A stretch of DNA of 64,000 nt from JARRKC01 sp037388505 (GTDB lineage: Bacteria > Acidobacteriota > UBA6911 > RPQK01 > JAPXNP01), in the NCBI GenBank assembly GCA_037388505.1, contig JARRKC010000005.1, positions 38,275-102,274 on the forward strand. The letters run 5' to 3'. The notes under the pieces are model-generated. The model ran no database searches. It had not been told where the DNA came from and saw only the letters and a list, made by a program, of their open reading frames with translations. The translations under genes were made by a program, and so were the position numbers. Within the stretch, counting starts at the first letter, position 1; each line of letters opens with the position of its first letter. Of this stretch, positions 52,261 through 63,670 are shown in pieces.

Positions 52261-55065
52261 ATGCAAACCAAGTCGATCTGTCTCGTGGCCGTGTTGAGTT
52301 GTTGTGCGCCCGCAATCATGGCAGAAAGAGTGGATACGGTGAACGGAGATGTCCGTCTCGTGGCTGCGGCGGATAGCAGGCCATCGGCGAGCCTTCTGGG
52401 CGTCAATTTCAGTCAGCTCGGCGGCGGGTATCGGCTCAGCTGGGGAGTTTTTCCGACTCTGGGCTGGACCTCCCAAGGGCAGCATTCGACTTTCAATCTC
52501 GGTTATGCCTTCGGCGTCAATCGGATCGAAAACGCACGGCTGACTGAGACACAGAAGAACCTCACCTCCGAGTCTCACTCGGCCCACCTGGGGTGGAGCC
52601 TGCAAACGAAAACCGTCGCGTTGTCACTCACCGACGAGTTCCGAAGATCGCCTGACTTTCAGACCTTTGACTTGTTCCAGGGGATACTCTTCACGCCTGA
52701 AGGAATGTTCTTTAACTACGAGACAATATCCGTGCAGCGAAACAGCTACGCGAACACGGCCTCGCTCGGACTCGACTTTCGGATCAGTGAGCGGGCGCAT
52801 CTCAACGTTCGTGCCGGCCATTCATTGCGCGAATACCAGAACAATGACTTAGTCGAGCGGCAGCTCCCTAATCAACAACGTTTTCAGGGGGAGATCGGAT
52901 TCAGTTGGCATTGGACGGGTCAGACGTTCCTCAACACCGGGTATCGCGGGGGGTACAGTCAGTTTCAGTCGGGAGTGTATCAGGACGCAATCAGCCACAG
53001 CCTTTTTCTGGGAATCAGCCACTCGTTTACTCCCACCGTTCAGATGGCTGCTCAAGTAGGCCCTGCCTACGGACGGCAGTCCGGCTCGAACCGTGAATAT
53101 TGGGGATATAATACATCCGTCAGCGTTTCACAGCAGCTGGAACGCGACTTCATTTCGCTCTATTTCCGTCACCAGAATGCCGGGAGCACGGGCGTCGGGT
53201 CGGTCTCGAAGACCGACTACCTCGGTTTCGGCTTCAATCATATTTTTGGCGAGCGCCTCGGAGCAAACTTTGGTCTCAATCTTTTCAGGACGCAAGGGGT
53301 TCTGGACAATCCCTACGATGTGAAAGGGGTCAACTCTTCGGTGAGCCTCAGCTGGCTCCTGGGTGCGCGGATCAGTCTGATTCTGGGTGCGAGCTATCAG
53401 AACCAGAAGGCCTCAGATGTTCAGGAGGTTTTGACACCCATGAAGAAGATGGTCATAAAGGAGCCTTCCGACATCATCATTCTGCTCAACCGACGCAAAT
53501 GGTGGCTCCTGCTCACGTTTCTCCCCTTAGCCGCAATTGCGGCAACGGTCGCGGTCTTGTTGCCGAGCCTGTACGTTTCCGAGACTTTGATCCTGGTTCA
53601 GCCCAAGGATGTCCCCAACGACGTCGTCAAGGATTTCGTCACGCTCGATACGCAGGAGAGGCTCATCTCGATCCAGGAAACCGCCCTGAGTCGGACGAAT
53701 CTCTTGAGGATTCTGGAAGAGTTCCCCAAGGAGTTCGCTGAGCTTCGGCGGCTCAGCGAACCGGCGGAGGTGGCCACTCTGCGTAATCGGATCACGATCG
53801 ACTTGACGACCACCCGTGGGAGGGGAGGAATCGTCCCGTATTTCAGGATTTCTTATCAGGATCGCAACCCCCGGTTGGCACAGAAAGTAACGGAAAAGCT
53901 GGCGGCCTTCTTCATCGAACGGGACGCCAAGACTCGAGAGGATCAAGTGTTTGGGACGGCGGACTTCCTGGATAAAGAGCTGCAGAAAGTCTCGACCCAG
54001 CTCAAGGCTGAAGAGCAGCAGTTGGCGCAGTTCAATGAGCGCTTCCGTTATGAACTGCCGGATCAGCTGGACGCGAATCTGAGGACCCTGGATCGGCTGC
54101 AGAATGACCTGAACGCAAACGCGGAATCCCGGGATCGCTATCTGTCCATGAAGCTGGACCTGGAGCGCCAGCTCTCAGAAACCTCCCCCGTTATCACGCG
54201 GGAGCAAAGGCAGCAATCAAGTGGCAGAAACGCGAGCGTCTCGCCCCTGGTTGAGCGCTATCGTCAGACGGAGATGGCCCTTGCTGAAGCTCGCTCCCGC
54301 TACACGGACAAGCACCCTGACGTCGTTCGTTTGAAGTCCGAGCTGGAGCGGCTCCGAGATCAGATTCCTCCGGAAGACCTCATTGCAGAATCGCCGGAAG
54401 ATTCGGGCTCATCGGTGGGCGAGATCAGAGAACCCAACCCCGTCTATCAGAAGCTGACATCACAGATGAATCAGATCACGACGGAGTTGCGCATCCTGGA
54501 TCAGAAGCGCGACCAGATCCAGAGCGATATCGATCGTTACTCCGAGCGCGTCGAGAACACGCCGAAACGCGAACAGGCGATTGCGGTGCACCGGCGGGAG
54601 TACGAGGCGCTTCAGGCCAAGTACTCCGATCTCGAATCGAAGTTGACTCAGGCCCGGCTGGCCAGTAGTCTGGAAAGTACGCAGAGGGGCGAGCAGTTCC
54701 AGATCATCGATCCAGCCAGCTTCCCCCTGCAGCCGAGCAAGCCAAACCGCTGGCTGGTCTTGGGGGTGGGTTTAGGTCTTGCTCTGGTCATCAGCATTGC
54801 GCTCGCGGTGGTGGTGGACTTCCTCGACCAGCGCATCTGGAGTGTCAACGAGGTGACCGAACACTTGAGTCTGCCCGTGATCGGAGAGATCCCCGAGATC
54901 CTCTCCGATCAAGATTTGAAGCGCCTGCGCCATCGCGTCATCCTGCAGGGGGTCGCATATTTCGCCCTGACTCTGATGACCGGGGTGGCAATTTATGCAG
55001 TCTATTCAACGCCTCGAATTCGGTCTTTGGGCACCGACACAATCGCCCGCTTGCTTGGCTGGTGA
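52261..55065 (+). CDS. outer-membrane barrel fused in frame to a Wzz/GumC-like chain-length determinant
   Basis: One continuous 934-codon frame joins two proteins that are normally separate. Residues 1-393 have a signal peptide and beta strands of an exopolysaccharide-locus barrel. Residues 394-934 are a Wzz-type inner-membrane protein: an N-terminal helix (WWLLLTFLPLAAIAATVAVL), long coiled coils (QLKAEEQQLAQFNERFRYEL), a PxxP-like end (SFPLQPSKPNR) and C-terminal helices. AGGAGG at 53423-53428 and ATG 53440 lie at the junction, and a one-base shift would end the barrel at TGA 53432 after an Arg-Phe. So this is either a true fusion or a one-base error or mutation. Confidence 0.8.
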   Translation: MQTKSICLVAVLSCCAPAIMAERVDTVNGDVRLVAAADSRPSASLLGVNFSQLGGGYRLSWGVFPTLGWTSQGQHSTFNLGYAFGVNRIENARLTETQKNLTSESHSAHLGWSLQTKTVALSLTDEFRRSPDFQTFDLFQGILFTPEGMFFNYETISVQRNSYANTASLGLDFRISERAHLNVRAGHSLREYQNNDLVERQLPNQQRFQGEIGFSWHWTGQTFLNTGYRGGYSQFQSGVYQDAISHSLFLGISHSFTPTVQMAAQVGPAYGRQSGSNREYWGYNTSVSVSQQLERDFISLYFRHQNAGSTGVGSVSKTDYLGFGFNHIFGERLGANFGLNLFRTQGVLDNPYDVKGVNSSVSLSWLLGARISLILGASYQNQKASDVQEVLTPMKKMVIKEPSDIIILLNRRKWWLLLTFLPLAAIAATVAVLLPSLYVSETLILVQPKDVPNDVVKDFVTLDTQERLISIQETALSRTNLLRILEEFPKEFAELRRLSEPAEVATLRNRITIDLTTTRGRGGIVPYFRISYQDRNPRLAQKVTEKLAAFFIERDAKTREDQVFGTADFLDKELQKVSTQLKAEEQQLAQFNERFRYELPDQLDANLRTLDRLQNDLNANAESRDRYLSMKLDLERQLSETSPVITREQRQQSSGRNASVSPLVERYRQTEMALAEARSRYTDKHPDVVRLKSELERLRDQIPPEDLIAESPEDSGSSVGEIREPNPVYQKLTSQMNQITTELRILDQKRDQIQSDIDRYSERVENTPKREQAIAVHRREYEALQAKYSDLESKLTQARLASSLESTQRGEQFQIIDPASFPLQPSKPNRWLVLGVGLGLALVISIALAVVVDFLDQRIWSVNEVTEHLSLPVIGEIPEILSDQDLKRLRHRVILQGVAYFALTLMTGVAIYAVYSTPRIRSLGTDTIARLLGW
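53423..53442 (+). promoter_or_regulatory. internal ribosome site and likely true start of the chain-length protein
   Basis: AGGAGG followed by ATG 53440 after 11 bases lies exactly at the barrel/chain-length boundary, inside the 934-codon frame. It would give MKKMVIKEPSDIIILLNRRK as N terminus, which is the usual form of Wzz/GumC proteins. Confidence 0.6.
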
Positions 55066-55069
55066 CCCT

Positions 55070-56574
55070 ATGGCAATCGAGAAGAAGCTCCTAAAGCACC
55101 TGGAACGATTCGAGGAACGCGGGTCTTCGGGCATCTTGGAACTGCAGCATCCCGAGAGCGATGAGAAGATCTTCCTCTATTTCTACGACGGCGTCCTGGA
55201 GGCAGGATCCAGCAATCAGCCGCAGTATCGGCTCGGCCAATACATCATCCGCGAGAAGCTCATAAGTGAGGAAGAATTGGCCGAGGGTCTGAGACGCGCG
55301 GCAAAGCTGCGGAAGCCGCTCGGCGAAGTGCTGGTCGAGCGGGGATTTCTGAACCCTGGAAGGCTGATACAGATTCTGAACCGCCAACTGATCGAGCTCG
55401 TCGCGCTGGCCGTTGAGCAGGGTTTCACTGTCGGTACTTTCACAGGCTCCACCAAAGGGAAGATGACCTTCCGGCTTCTGATGACTTCATATCAGTTGAC
55501 CCTTGAGCTCTTGCGCAGGCAACCGCTCGAGCTCGTTCTGGCGCCCACCCAGATGATCGAACTGCATGACGACGGGATGAAACCGGCAGGATGGACGCCT
55601 GCCGAGATCTCGATAATGACTCATCTGCGCTGGCCGCAGACCGTGAAGGGTCTGGTCGAGGAAACCATGCTCGACGAGAAAACGGTCCTCGCCAGTCTGC
55701 AGGTGTTCCTCGACCTCGGACTCATCCGGATCATCGAGAAGAGTCCCACTGAGGAGACGGCGTTGGCGCGCCTGGAACGACTTCCGCTCGATCTCCTCGT
55801 GCCGAGGATTCGAAACCCGATTCTCACGGAAAAGATCGTCCTGATCAACCAGGAGCACTCTCCGGCCACGGAGCAGTTCCGAGCCTTGAAGGTCCGGCTC
55901 CTCGGTCAGGTCGATCCTCCGGTGAAGGTTCTCAGCGTGACCAGTCCGGGACCCGCCGACGGTAAGTCGTTGATCAGTGCGAATCTCGCCATGAACTATG
56001 CGAAGGAACCCGGCAGGAGGGTCCTCTTGATCGACACCGATCTGCGCGGTGCTTCGGCTCACGAGAAGCTCGGAATCTCTTTGGGACCTGGGCTTCACCA
56101 GTATCTGTTGGGCGCCCTCGAGCCTCAGTGCTACCTTCGTAGAGTCGGTGACTTCTACGTCATGACGGCCGGCCAACTCGCCGAAAATGCGGTCGAGTTG
56201 CTTTCGCTGGGAAGGATGCGAAATCTGATCGAGTTCGCCAAGCGTGAATTCGACACGGTGATCGTCGATGCGCCACCCTTGCTGCCGATTGCTGACGCTC
56301 GAGTCGTCACCGGGCTGACGGATGCTTCCGTTCTGGTCATCTACCAGGGACAGACCCCGCTGCGCCTGATCCGTAAGGCGATGGAAACGATCGATCGAAG
56401 AAAGCTGTTGGGGGTTGTCCTCAACGGAGTCAAGTCCACGGGTGTCGACGGATTCTACGCCTACGGATACTATTACTCTTCCTACAGCCATCACGATGAG
56501 GATGTAATTGAGCTCAGCGCGAAACCTCGCAAACCCCCTCGCCGCAGTCGGAGAAGCGGGAGCATTTTGTTTCG

Positions 56575-56578
<4 letters not shown>
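55070..56578 (+). CDS. BY-kinase-like ATPase with N-terminal PATAN/MshEN-like regulatory domain
   Basis: From ATG 55070 the protein has 502 residues. The first 240 residues are a DUF4388/PATAN- and MshEN-like region (SSGILELQHPESDEKIFLYF; LGQYIIREKLISEEELAEGL). The C-terminal half is the CpsD/EpsG-type tyrosine autokinase: Walker A-like SPGPADGKS (about 292-300), Walker A' VLLIDTDLRG, Walker B TVIVDAPPLLPIADAR, and a Tyr-rich tail YAYGYYYSSYSHH (463-475) for autophosphorylation. It works with the chain-length protein encoded 4 bp upstream. It overlaps the next gene by 4 bp. Confidence 0.9.
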
Positions 56579-58944
<2,366 letters not shown>

Positions 58945-59202
58945 CGGCTTGCATCGGCGATCCATCGGTTCGAACCCAAGCGGCGCCTATTCGGACGGAC
59001 TTTCTCACTCCCATCATCGGATCGGCGGAAGGATGACCCGGACGAAGCTTCCCTGTCCGACCCTGTTCTCCACTTCTTTGATGGGAGTTGCCGACGGCCT
59101 CCGCACCGAAGGAAAGAGGAATCGCAAATCGAAATTCCTCGTCGCCTTGCTATACTTAAGATTCATTCGAATTGAAAATCGTCCATCAGTCTGGAGTTTC
59201 CC
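58945..59202. other. intergenic leader of the TPR lipoprotein gene
   Basis: No gene is seen. An extended -10 TGCTATACT lies at 59148-59156, about 45 bases before the ATG, identical to the one before the isomerase gene at 40614. A ribosome site GGAG follows near 59193. Confidence 0.45.
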
Positions 59203-61422
59203 ATGCGGAAGTCTCTTCTTCTCGCCGTTTCACTCATTCTTCTGGCGCCAGCCTGCTCTTTGGACCCGAAGGCAGACCGTGACAAGTTCGTCAAAAGCGG
59301 ACAGGAGTATTTGGAGGCCGGCAATTTCGATGCAGCCAGAATTCAGTTCTTGAATGCCCTCAAGCTCGACACCGATTCTGTTCCGGCCCATCTCGGATTG
59401 GCCAGTGTCTATGAAGGACTTGGCGAGTATCAGTCCGCGGTCGGGGAGTTGCGCCAGGTTCGGGGACTCGATCCGGACAACACAGCGGCCGCACTCCGGT
59501 TGGGCCGATACTACCTGGCGGCTGGGGTACGGGACCCAGACCAGTTCAAAGAGGCACGCAAGCTGGCTCAGGAGGTGCTCGACCAAGAGCCGGATAATGT
59601 GCAGGCGATGATCCTCCTGGGCAATGCCTATTCCGGGCAGCAGGATTTCGACAAATCCATCGAGGCCCTCCAAAAAGCGATTCAGTCCGACCCCACGAAC
59701 CTGGACGCCTACCTCAATATGGGCGCCTCGCGGTTTGCGGCGAAACAACCCGAGGAGGCAGAGAGAGTCTTCAAAGAGGCTGTCCAGAAGCACCCCGAAT
59801 CCGTCAAAGCTTTTCTTGCACTGGGCAACTTCTATGTTTTCTCGGGTGATTTCGAAAAGGCTGAGTCAGCATTCCAAAAAGCCTATGACCTGGCGCCCCA
59901 ATCCGGCCAGACGCTGTTGGCTCTGGTGCGTCTATACGTCGCCGAGCATCAGCCCGATCAGGCTGTCGGCGTTCTCCAGAAAGCCATTCAGTCCTCGAAG
60001 GACCCGATTCCACTCCAGATTTCCCTCGCGGACTTCTATCTCTCGCTACACCGTGACCAGGACGCAGTGGACCTCCTCCAGGAGCTCCATTCGGAGCATC
60101 CGGACCGAGAAGATGTGAATGTGCATCTGGCGGAGGTTCAGCAGAGGCTCGGCCGAACGGAAGACGCTTCCAGGACCGTGGATGCTTTTCTCGAAAAGAA
60201 TCCGAACAGCGGGTCCGGACATTTGCTGAGAGGGCGTCTCGATGCTGCGGAGAACAATTTCGACGGCGCCCGTGCTGAGGTGGACCGTGCGATTCAACTC
60301 CGGCCGGATCTCGCCGCTGCGTACCTGTTGAAGGTCGATCTTCAGCAGCGTCGAGGGGACCTCGCCGGAGCCGAACAGACGGCTCGAAAGCTCCTCAAGA
60401 TAGGCGAAGCTCAGACCGTGCTCTCGGCTGACCCTGGGAACACCGATGCAATGACGGCCAGGGCGGAGGCGGAGCTGGGTCTGAATCGACTGGAGGAAGC
60501 CCGCAAGGACTTTGAGGCCCTCCATAGCAAGAGCCCCGACAACGTCTTTTACACGCACCGCTTGGGCACTGTTGCCGCATTGGAGGGTGAACCCGATCTT
60601 GCGCTGAAGTACTTTCACGAGGTGTTGGAGAAGAACCCGAACCTGGCCGACGTCATCAACGACATCGTGGCGGTGATGCAGCAGCAGGGAAAGACTCAGG
60701 AGATTCTCGACGAGTTGGATCGAATCGCGGCAACATCCGATCAGAAGGCTCTGGTGCACACGCTCAAGGGACGAACCTACATGGCGAGACAGGAGTACGA
60801 GCGAGCGGAAGCCGAGTTGCGCCAAGCGGTGGAGTTGGACCCGGACAACTATCAGGCCTACCTGCTACTCGGCCAGCTCAGGTTGCAGGAGAACCGATAC
60901 GACGATGCCGTCAAGGAAGTCGACGCCCTCTTGGCGAGGAAGCCCAACTTCGCACCGGCCTACCTGATGAAAGCCTATTTTCGGGATGCAGCCAAGGACG
61001 TACCAGGAGCTATCCAGAATTATCGCAAATGCCTGGAGCTCTTCGCCGAGGACAGCCCGGGATACGCGGCCGCAGCCAACAATCTCGCCTGGCTGCTCGC
61101 TACAAAGGGTCAGAGCCTTGCCGAGGCGCGGACGCTTGCGGAGAAAGCCCGAGAAGAGGATCCGGACAATCCCCACTATGCCGACACCCTTGGGTGGGTC
61201 TACTACCAAATGGGAAACTACACGCTCGCCGTCGACCAGCTCGTTTTCAGCGTCAACCAGGGCAACCGCGACGCGCCCCACTATTATCGCCTAGGCATGG
61301 CGTACTACAAGATGGGTGATGCGCTGCACGCCAAGCAAACCCTGGAGAAGGCTCTCCAGACGTCGTCCGATTTCGACGGAGCCGACGAGGCAAGGCAAAC
61401 CCTCAGGGACTTGGGGGCGTAG
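59203..61422 (+). CDS. TPR-repeat lipoprotein (PrsT-like) of the exopolysaccharide locus
   Basis: The 739-residue protein has a lipoprotein signal (SLLLAVSLILLAPAC) and is then almost entirely tetratricopeptide repeats, about 18-20 units such as AHLGLASVYEGLGEYQSAVG, AYLNMGASRFAAKQPEEAER and YHADTLGWVYYQMGNYTLAV-like. The length and lipobox match the PEP-CTERM-system TPR protein group. It should be a periplasmic or outer-membrane scaffold for polymer export. The repeat number is estimated by eye. Confidence 0.88.
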   Translation: MRKSLLLAVSLILLAPACSLDPKADRDKFVKSGQEYLEAGNFDAARIQFLNALKLDTDSVPAHLGLASVYEGLGEYQSAVGELRQVRGLDPDNTAAALRLGRYYLAAGVRDPDQFKEARKLAQEVLDQEPDNVQAMILLGNAYSGQQDFDKSIEALQKAIQSDPTNLDAYLNMGASRFAAKQPEEAERVFKEAVQKHPESVKAFLALGNFYVFSGDFEKAESAFQKAYDLAPQSGQTLLALVRLYVAEHQPDQAVGVLQKAIQSSKDPIPLQISLADFYLSLHRDQDAVDLLQELHSEHPDREDVNVHLAEVQQRLGRTEDASRTVDAFLEKNPNSGSGHLLRGRLDAAENNFDGARAEVDRAIQLRPDLAAAYLLKVDLQQRRGDLAGAEQTARKLLKIGEAQTVLSADPGNTDAMTARAEAELGLNRLEEARKDFEALHSKSPDNVFYTHRLGTVAALEGEPDLALKYFHEVLEKNPNLADVINDIVAVMQQQGKTQEILDELDRIAATSDQKALVHTLKGRTYMARQEYERAEAELRQAVELDPDNYQAYLLLGQLRLQENRYDDAVKEVDALLARKPNFAPAYLMKAYFRDAAKDVPGAIQNYRKCLELFAEDSPGYAAAANNLAWLLATKGQSLAEARTLAEKAREEDPDNPHYADTLGWVYYQMGNYTLAVDQLVFSVNQGNRDAPHYYRLGMAYYKMGDALHAKQTLEKALQTSSDFDGADEARQTLRDLGA

Positions 61423-61444
61423 AAGCTGGAGCGAGAAGTCTGGG

Positions 61445-62281
61445 CTAGAGCACGAAGATTCGATAGAACCAGAGCTTACCAAACTGCAAACCGACTTCCT
61501 CAATGCCATGCAGGCTCCGGGTCCAGTCTTCAAGATGATGGGGCCCGAAGACCGGTTCGACTTGGACCGAAACTCCTGTTGGCTGGAGAACCGAGGTGTA
61601 GATCAGGAACGCGCGTTCGCTGCGAAAACCCGACGTCACTACGATGACGGAGCGAACGGGCCGGCGAGGGGACTCCGAATCAACGGCTGAGTTCCGAGTT
61701 CCGAGTTTCGGGTTGCGAGCTTCGGCGTCCCCGCTCTCCAAACTACGGCGTTGTGAGGGCGATTCGAGATAGTCCCGGAGTTGCCGGGCGGCGTTCAGGC
61801 TGATCGGCTCCTGCGGCTCCACCGGAACCAGTTCAGCGTTCCGAATCCCGGCCACACGAATCATGACGTCCGCCAGGCCGACCGGGACTGATCCGGCTCG
61901 ATGCTTCAAGTCGGAGGCCGGTGCCAGGATAGGGACGATGGCCCTGGACACGGCATATTTCCTCTGGATCCTCCCCGCCTGCTCGAAGAGAAGATACTCG
62001 GTTTCGAGGTTCTCGACGATGATCGCATCGGCCGGGCGTAGCTCCGAAGAGTGAACGAGGCTCTCCGCCACTGTCGCAAGCCAGAACCTGCCGGTCAGAA
62101 GGATGAGAAGCGAAAGGAGGGCAAAGAAGGCGAGCCGAAAAGACCACCGGGTTCGAACGACGGTCTTCTCGATGAAGATATGTCGGCCGAGGGCGGATTC
62201 ACGTATTTTCCTCGGATATTTCAAGGCAGGGAATCGGTTGGGAAACCGGGAGTAGGGAGAGAGGAGTGCCAGAGCCCGCAC
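61445..62281 (-). CDS. DUF218 (ElyC/SanA/YdcF) family protein with an in-frame repeat insert
   Basis: The frame gives 278 residues with one transmembrane helix (LAFFALLSLLILLTGRFWLA), ADAIIVENLETEYLLFEQAG, and RSVIVVTSGFRSERAFLI, which mark the DUF218 fold. Between them, LESGDAEARNPKLGTRNSAV is encoded by heptad repeats at 61691-61725. The first 30 codons also consist of heptad-like DNA (62226-62264), so the real start may be TTG 62218 or nearby. Family members act in envelope or polysaccharide biology. It converges on the TPR gene. Confidence 0.75.
   Translation of the reverse strand: MRALALLSPYSRFPNRFPALKYPRKIRESALGRHIFIEKTVVRTRWSFRLAFFALLSLLILLTGRFWLATVAESLVHSSELRPADAIIVENLETEYLLFEQAGRIQRKYAVSRAIVPILAPASDLKHRAGSVPVGLADVMIRVAGIRNAELVPVEPQEPISLNAARQLRDYLESPSQRRSLESGDAEARNPKLGTRNSAVDSESPRRPVRSVIVVTSGFRSERAFLIYTSVLQPTGVSVQVEPVFGPHHLEDWTRSLHGIEEVGLQFGKLWFYRIFVL
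61691..61725 (-). repeat. heptad array in frame inside the DUF218 gene
   Basis: On the plus strand five units follow one another exactly: GTTCCGA, GTTCCGA, GTTTCGG, GTTGCGA, GCTTCGG. In the gene's sense they are GGA-anchored and encode RNPKLGTRNS. This is the second gene in the window with the array inside it. Confidence 0.8.
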
Positions 62282-62346
62282 CCCGAAAGGGGCGTCTCAT
62301 CCGCGAGCCAGGGGGAGCGAAACACCCAGGTTCAAGCGGCTGAACA

Positions 62347-63417
62347 TTACCCGATATGCCGATAAAGAAGCCTGCCCGCGAGTTCGAGGACGGGCAGTGG
62401 AAGCCGGGGACCGATTCGGCTCATGACCTTGTGCCAGGTCGGCTCGGTGACGGTTGCAGGAAACGGGCAGCTATAGTAAGTCAGGGGTATTCGTTTGGCC
62501 CCCCACCGGTCTTTGAAGACGGCCAGATCTTCTTGATCCAGATCGGTGCGACCGAAATCGAAGACGGAGCAGCCTTCCTCACACGCTTCCCGAATCGCCT
62601 CCCAGAGGAGCATCTGCATGACGCCCATCCGATTGCCCTCTCCGCTCGATGCGCCGTATTTGAACACGCAGCGATCCCGAAAGGTCACCGTCAGTATGGC
62701 TCCGACCGGCCGCCCTGCCTTGTAGCCGACTCGTATCCGGCACGCCGGCCCAAGGCACTCCTGTAGGCTGAGAAACCACCGGCGAGGTTGAGGCGGGATG
62801 CCGTGACGCTGACGACTTCTGATTAATAGAGCGTAGAAGTCATCCAGTGCGGCGTCCTCCGCATCGCCCTTCACCTGGTGGCAGACGATCGCCTCCCGTT
62901 CCGCTCGTCGAATCTTCCTTTGCACGCAGTCCTTGTGGAATCCCTGGAATAGCCTGGAGCTTCCCCCGGTCAGATCCAGCTCGTGGAAGACGAACTTCGC
63001 GCAGGGGCCCCAACGGTCGCTGTCGGCAAAAACGGCGTCCAGTCCCGGCGTGAGCGGCCGGAACTCCGTGTACCGTGACTTTTGGCCGGCCAGCCCGGGC
63101 GCCGCCGCCGGCAGAGCCTCCAAGAGTGGATAGAGCTCCCATGGTTCAGCAACCAGCGGGTCGCAATGATCGGAAAAGGGCAAGGAGACGAGACGATTCC
63201 CGGTCAGTCGACTTCGGACCACACCAAAGACGAAGGCGTTCACCACGTCTCCGTTCGACGAGGGGGAACAAAGGGCCACAGCCCTGTACCCATAAGTCCG
63301 CCGCAGCGCCTCCAGCCAACCTCGGGAATGAAAGACGGTAGCGCGCGGATGCACGGCCACCATCCGATCCCACGACGGCTCATGCAAAACATCCATGAGA
63401 ACAGAGCGTGCCATCAT
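62347..63417 (-). CDS. FemAB/GNAT-like transferase of the exopolysaccharide locus
   Basis: The 356-residue protein begins VLMDVLHEPSWDRMVAVHPR and has VFHSRGWLEALRRTYGY, FHKDCVQRKIRRAEREAIVC, GRPVGAILTVTFRDRCVFKY, GASSGEG and the late FDFGRTDLDQEDLAVFKDRW, the standard landmarks of the FemAB-type PEP-CTERM-associated acyl/aminoacyl transferases. It is cytoplasmic and may modify an activated sugar or lipid carrier. Its 3' end lies 66 bp from the DUF218 gene start on the same strand. Confidence 0.85.
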   Translation of the reverse strand: MMARSVLMDVLHEPSWDRMVAVHPRATVFHSRGWLEALRRTYGYRAVALCSPSSNGDVVNAFVFGVVRSRLTGNRLVSLPFSDHCDPLVAEPWELYPLLEALPAAAPGLAGQKSRYTEFRPLTPGLDAVFADSDRWGPCAKFVFHELDLTGGSSRLFQGFHKDCVQRKIRRAEREAIVCHQVKGDAEDAALDDFYALLIRSRQRHGIPPQPRRWFLSLQECLGPACRIRVGYKAGRPVGAILTVTFRDRCVFKYGASSGEGNRMGVMQMLLWEAIREACEEGCSVFDFGRTDLDQEDLAVFKDRWGAKRIPLTYYSCPFPATVTEPTWHKVMSRIGPRLPLPVLELAGRLLYRHIG

Positions 63418-63670
63418 CTATACTTTCGGCAGAAACCGTGAGTAGGATAAGCGTCCACGCTTGTCCACGTGCCCCGAAGGAACGTTCTCTGGCATCTTCC
63501 ACGCCGACTCCCGAAGCTCACAGGAGAACGGGAAACGGGAGCGTGGGTAAGACAAGCATCCTTGCTTGTCTCTCCCAGTCGCCGTGATTTCCCAAGCGTG
63601 GTCCGGCCACAGGTTCATTTCTCTGTTTTGGAGTCCACCATTACGCCTCTGCGCCTTCGCGGTGAATTAC
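63418..63670. repeat. composite repeat block between FemAB-like and dehydrogenase genes
   Basis: GTAGGATAAGCGTCCACGCT (63442-63461) and GTAAGACAAGCATCCTTGCT (63547-63566) are two copies of the hairpin repeat also seen at 28964 and 30675; the second has a 7-bp stem GACAAGC/GCTTGTC. Between them, GGAGAACGGGAAACGGGAG (63522-63540) is a GGA heptad stretch. TGTTTTGGAGTCCACCATTA and a GCGCCTTCGCGG tail (63624-63665) are the third, partial CGCAAAG-type copy. Confidence 0.65.
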
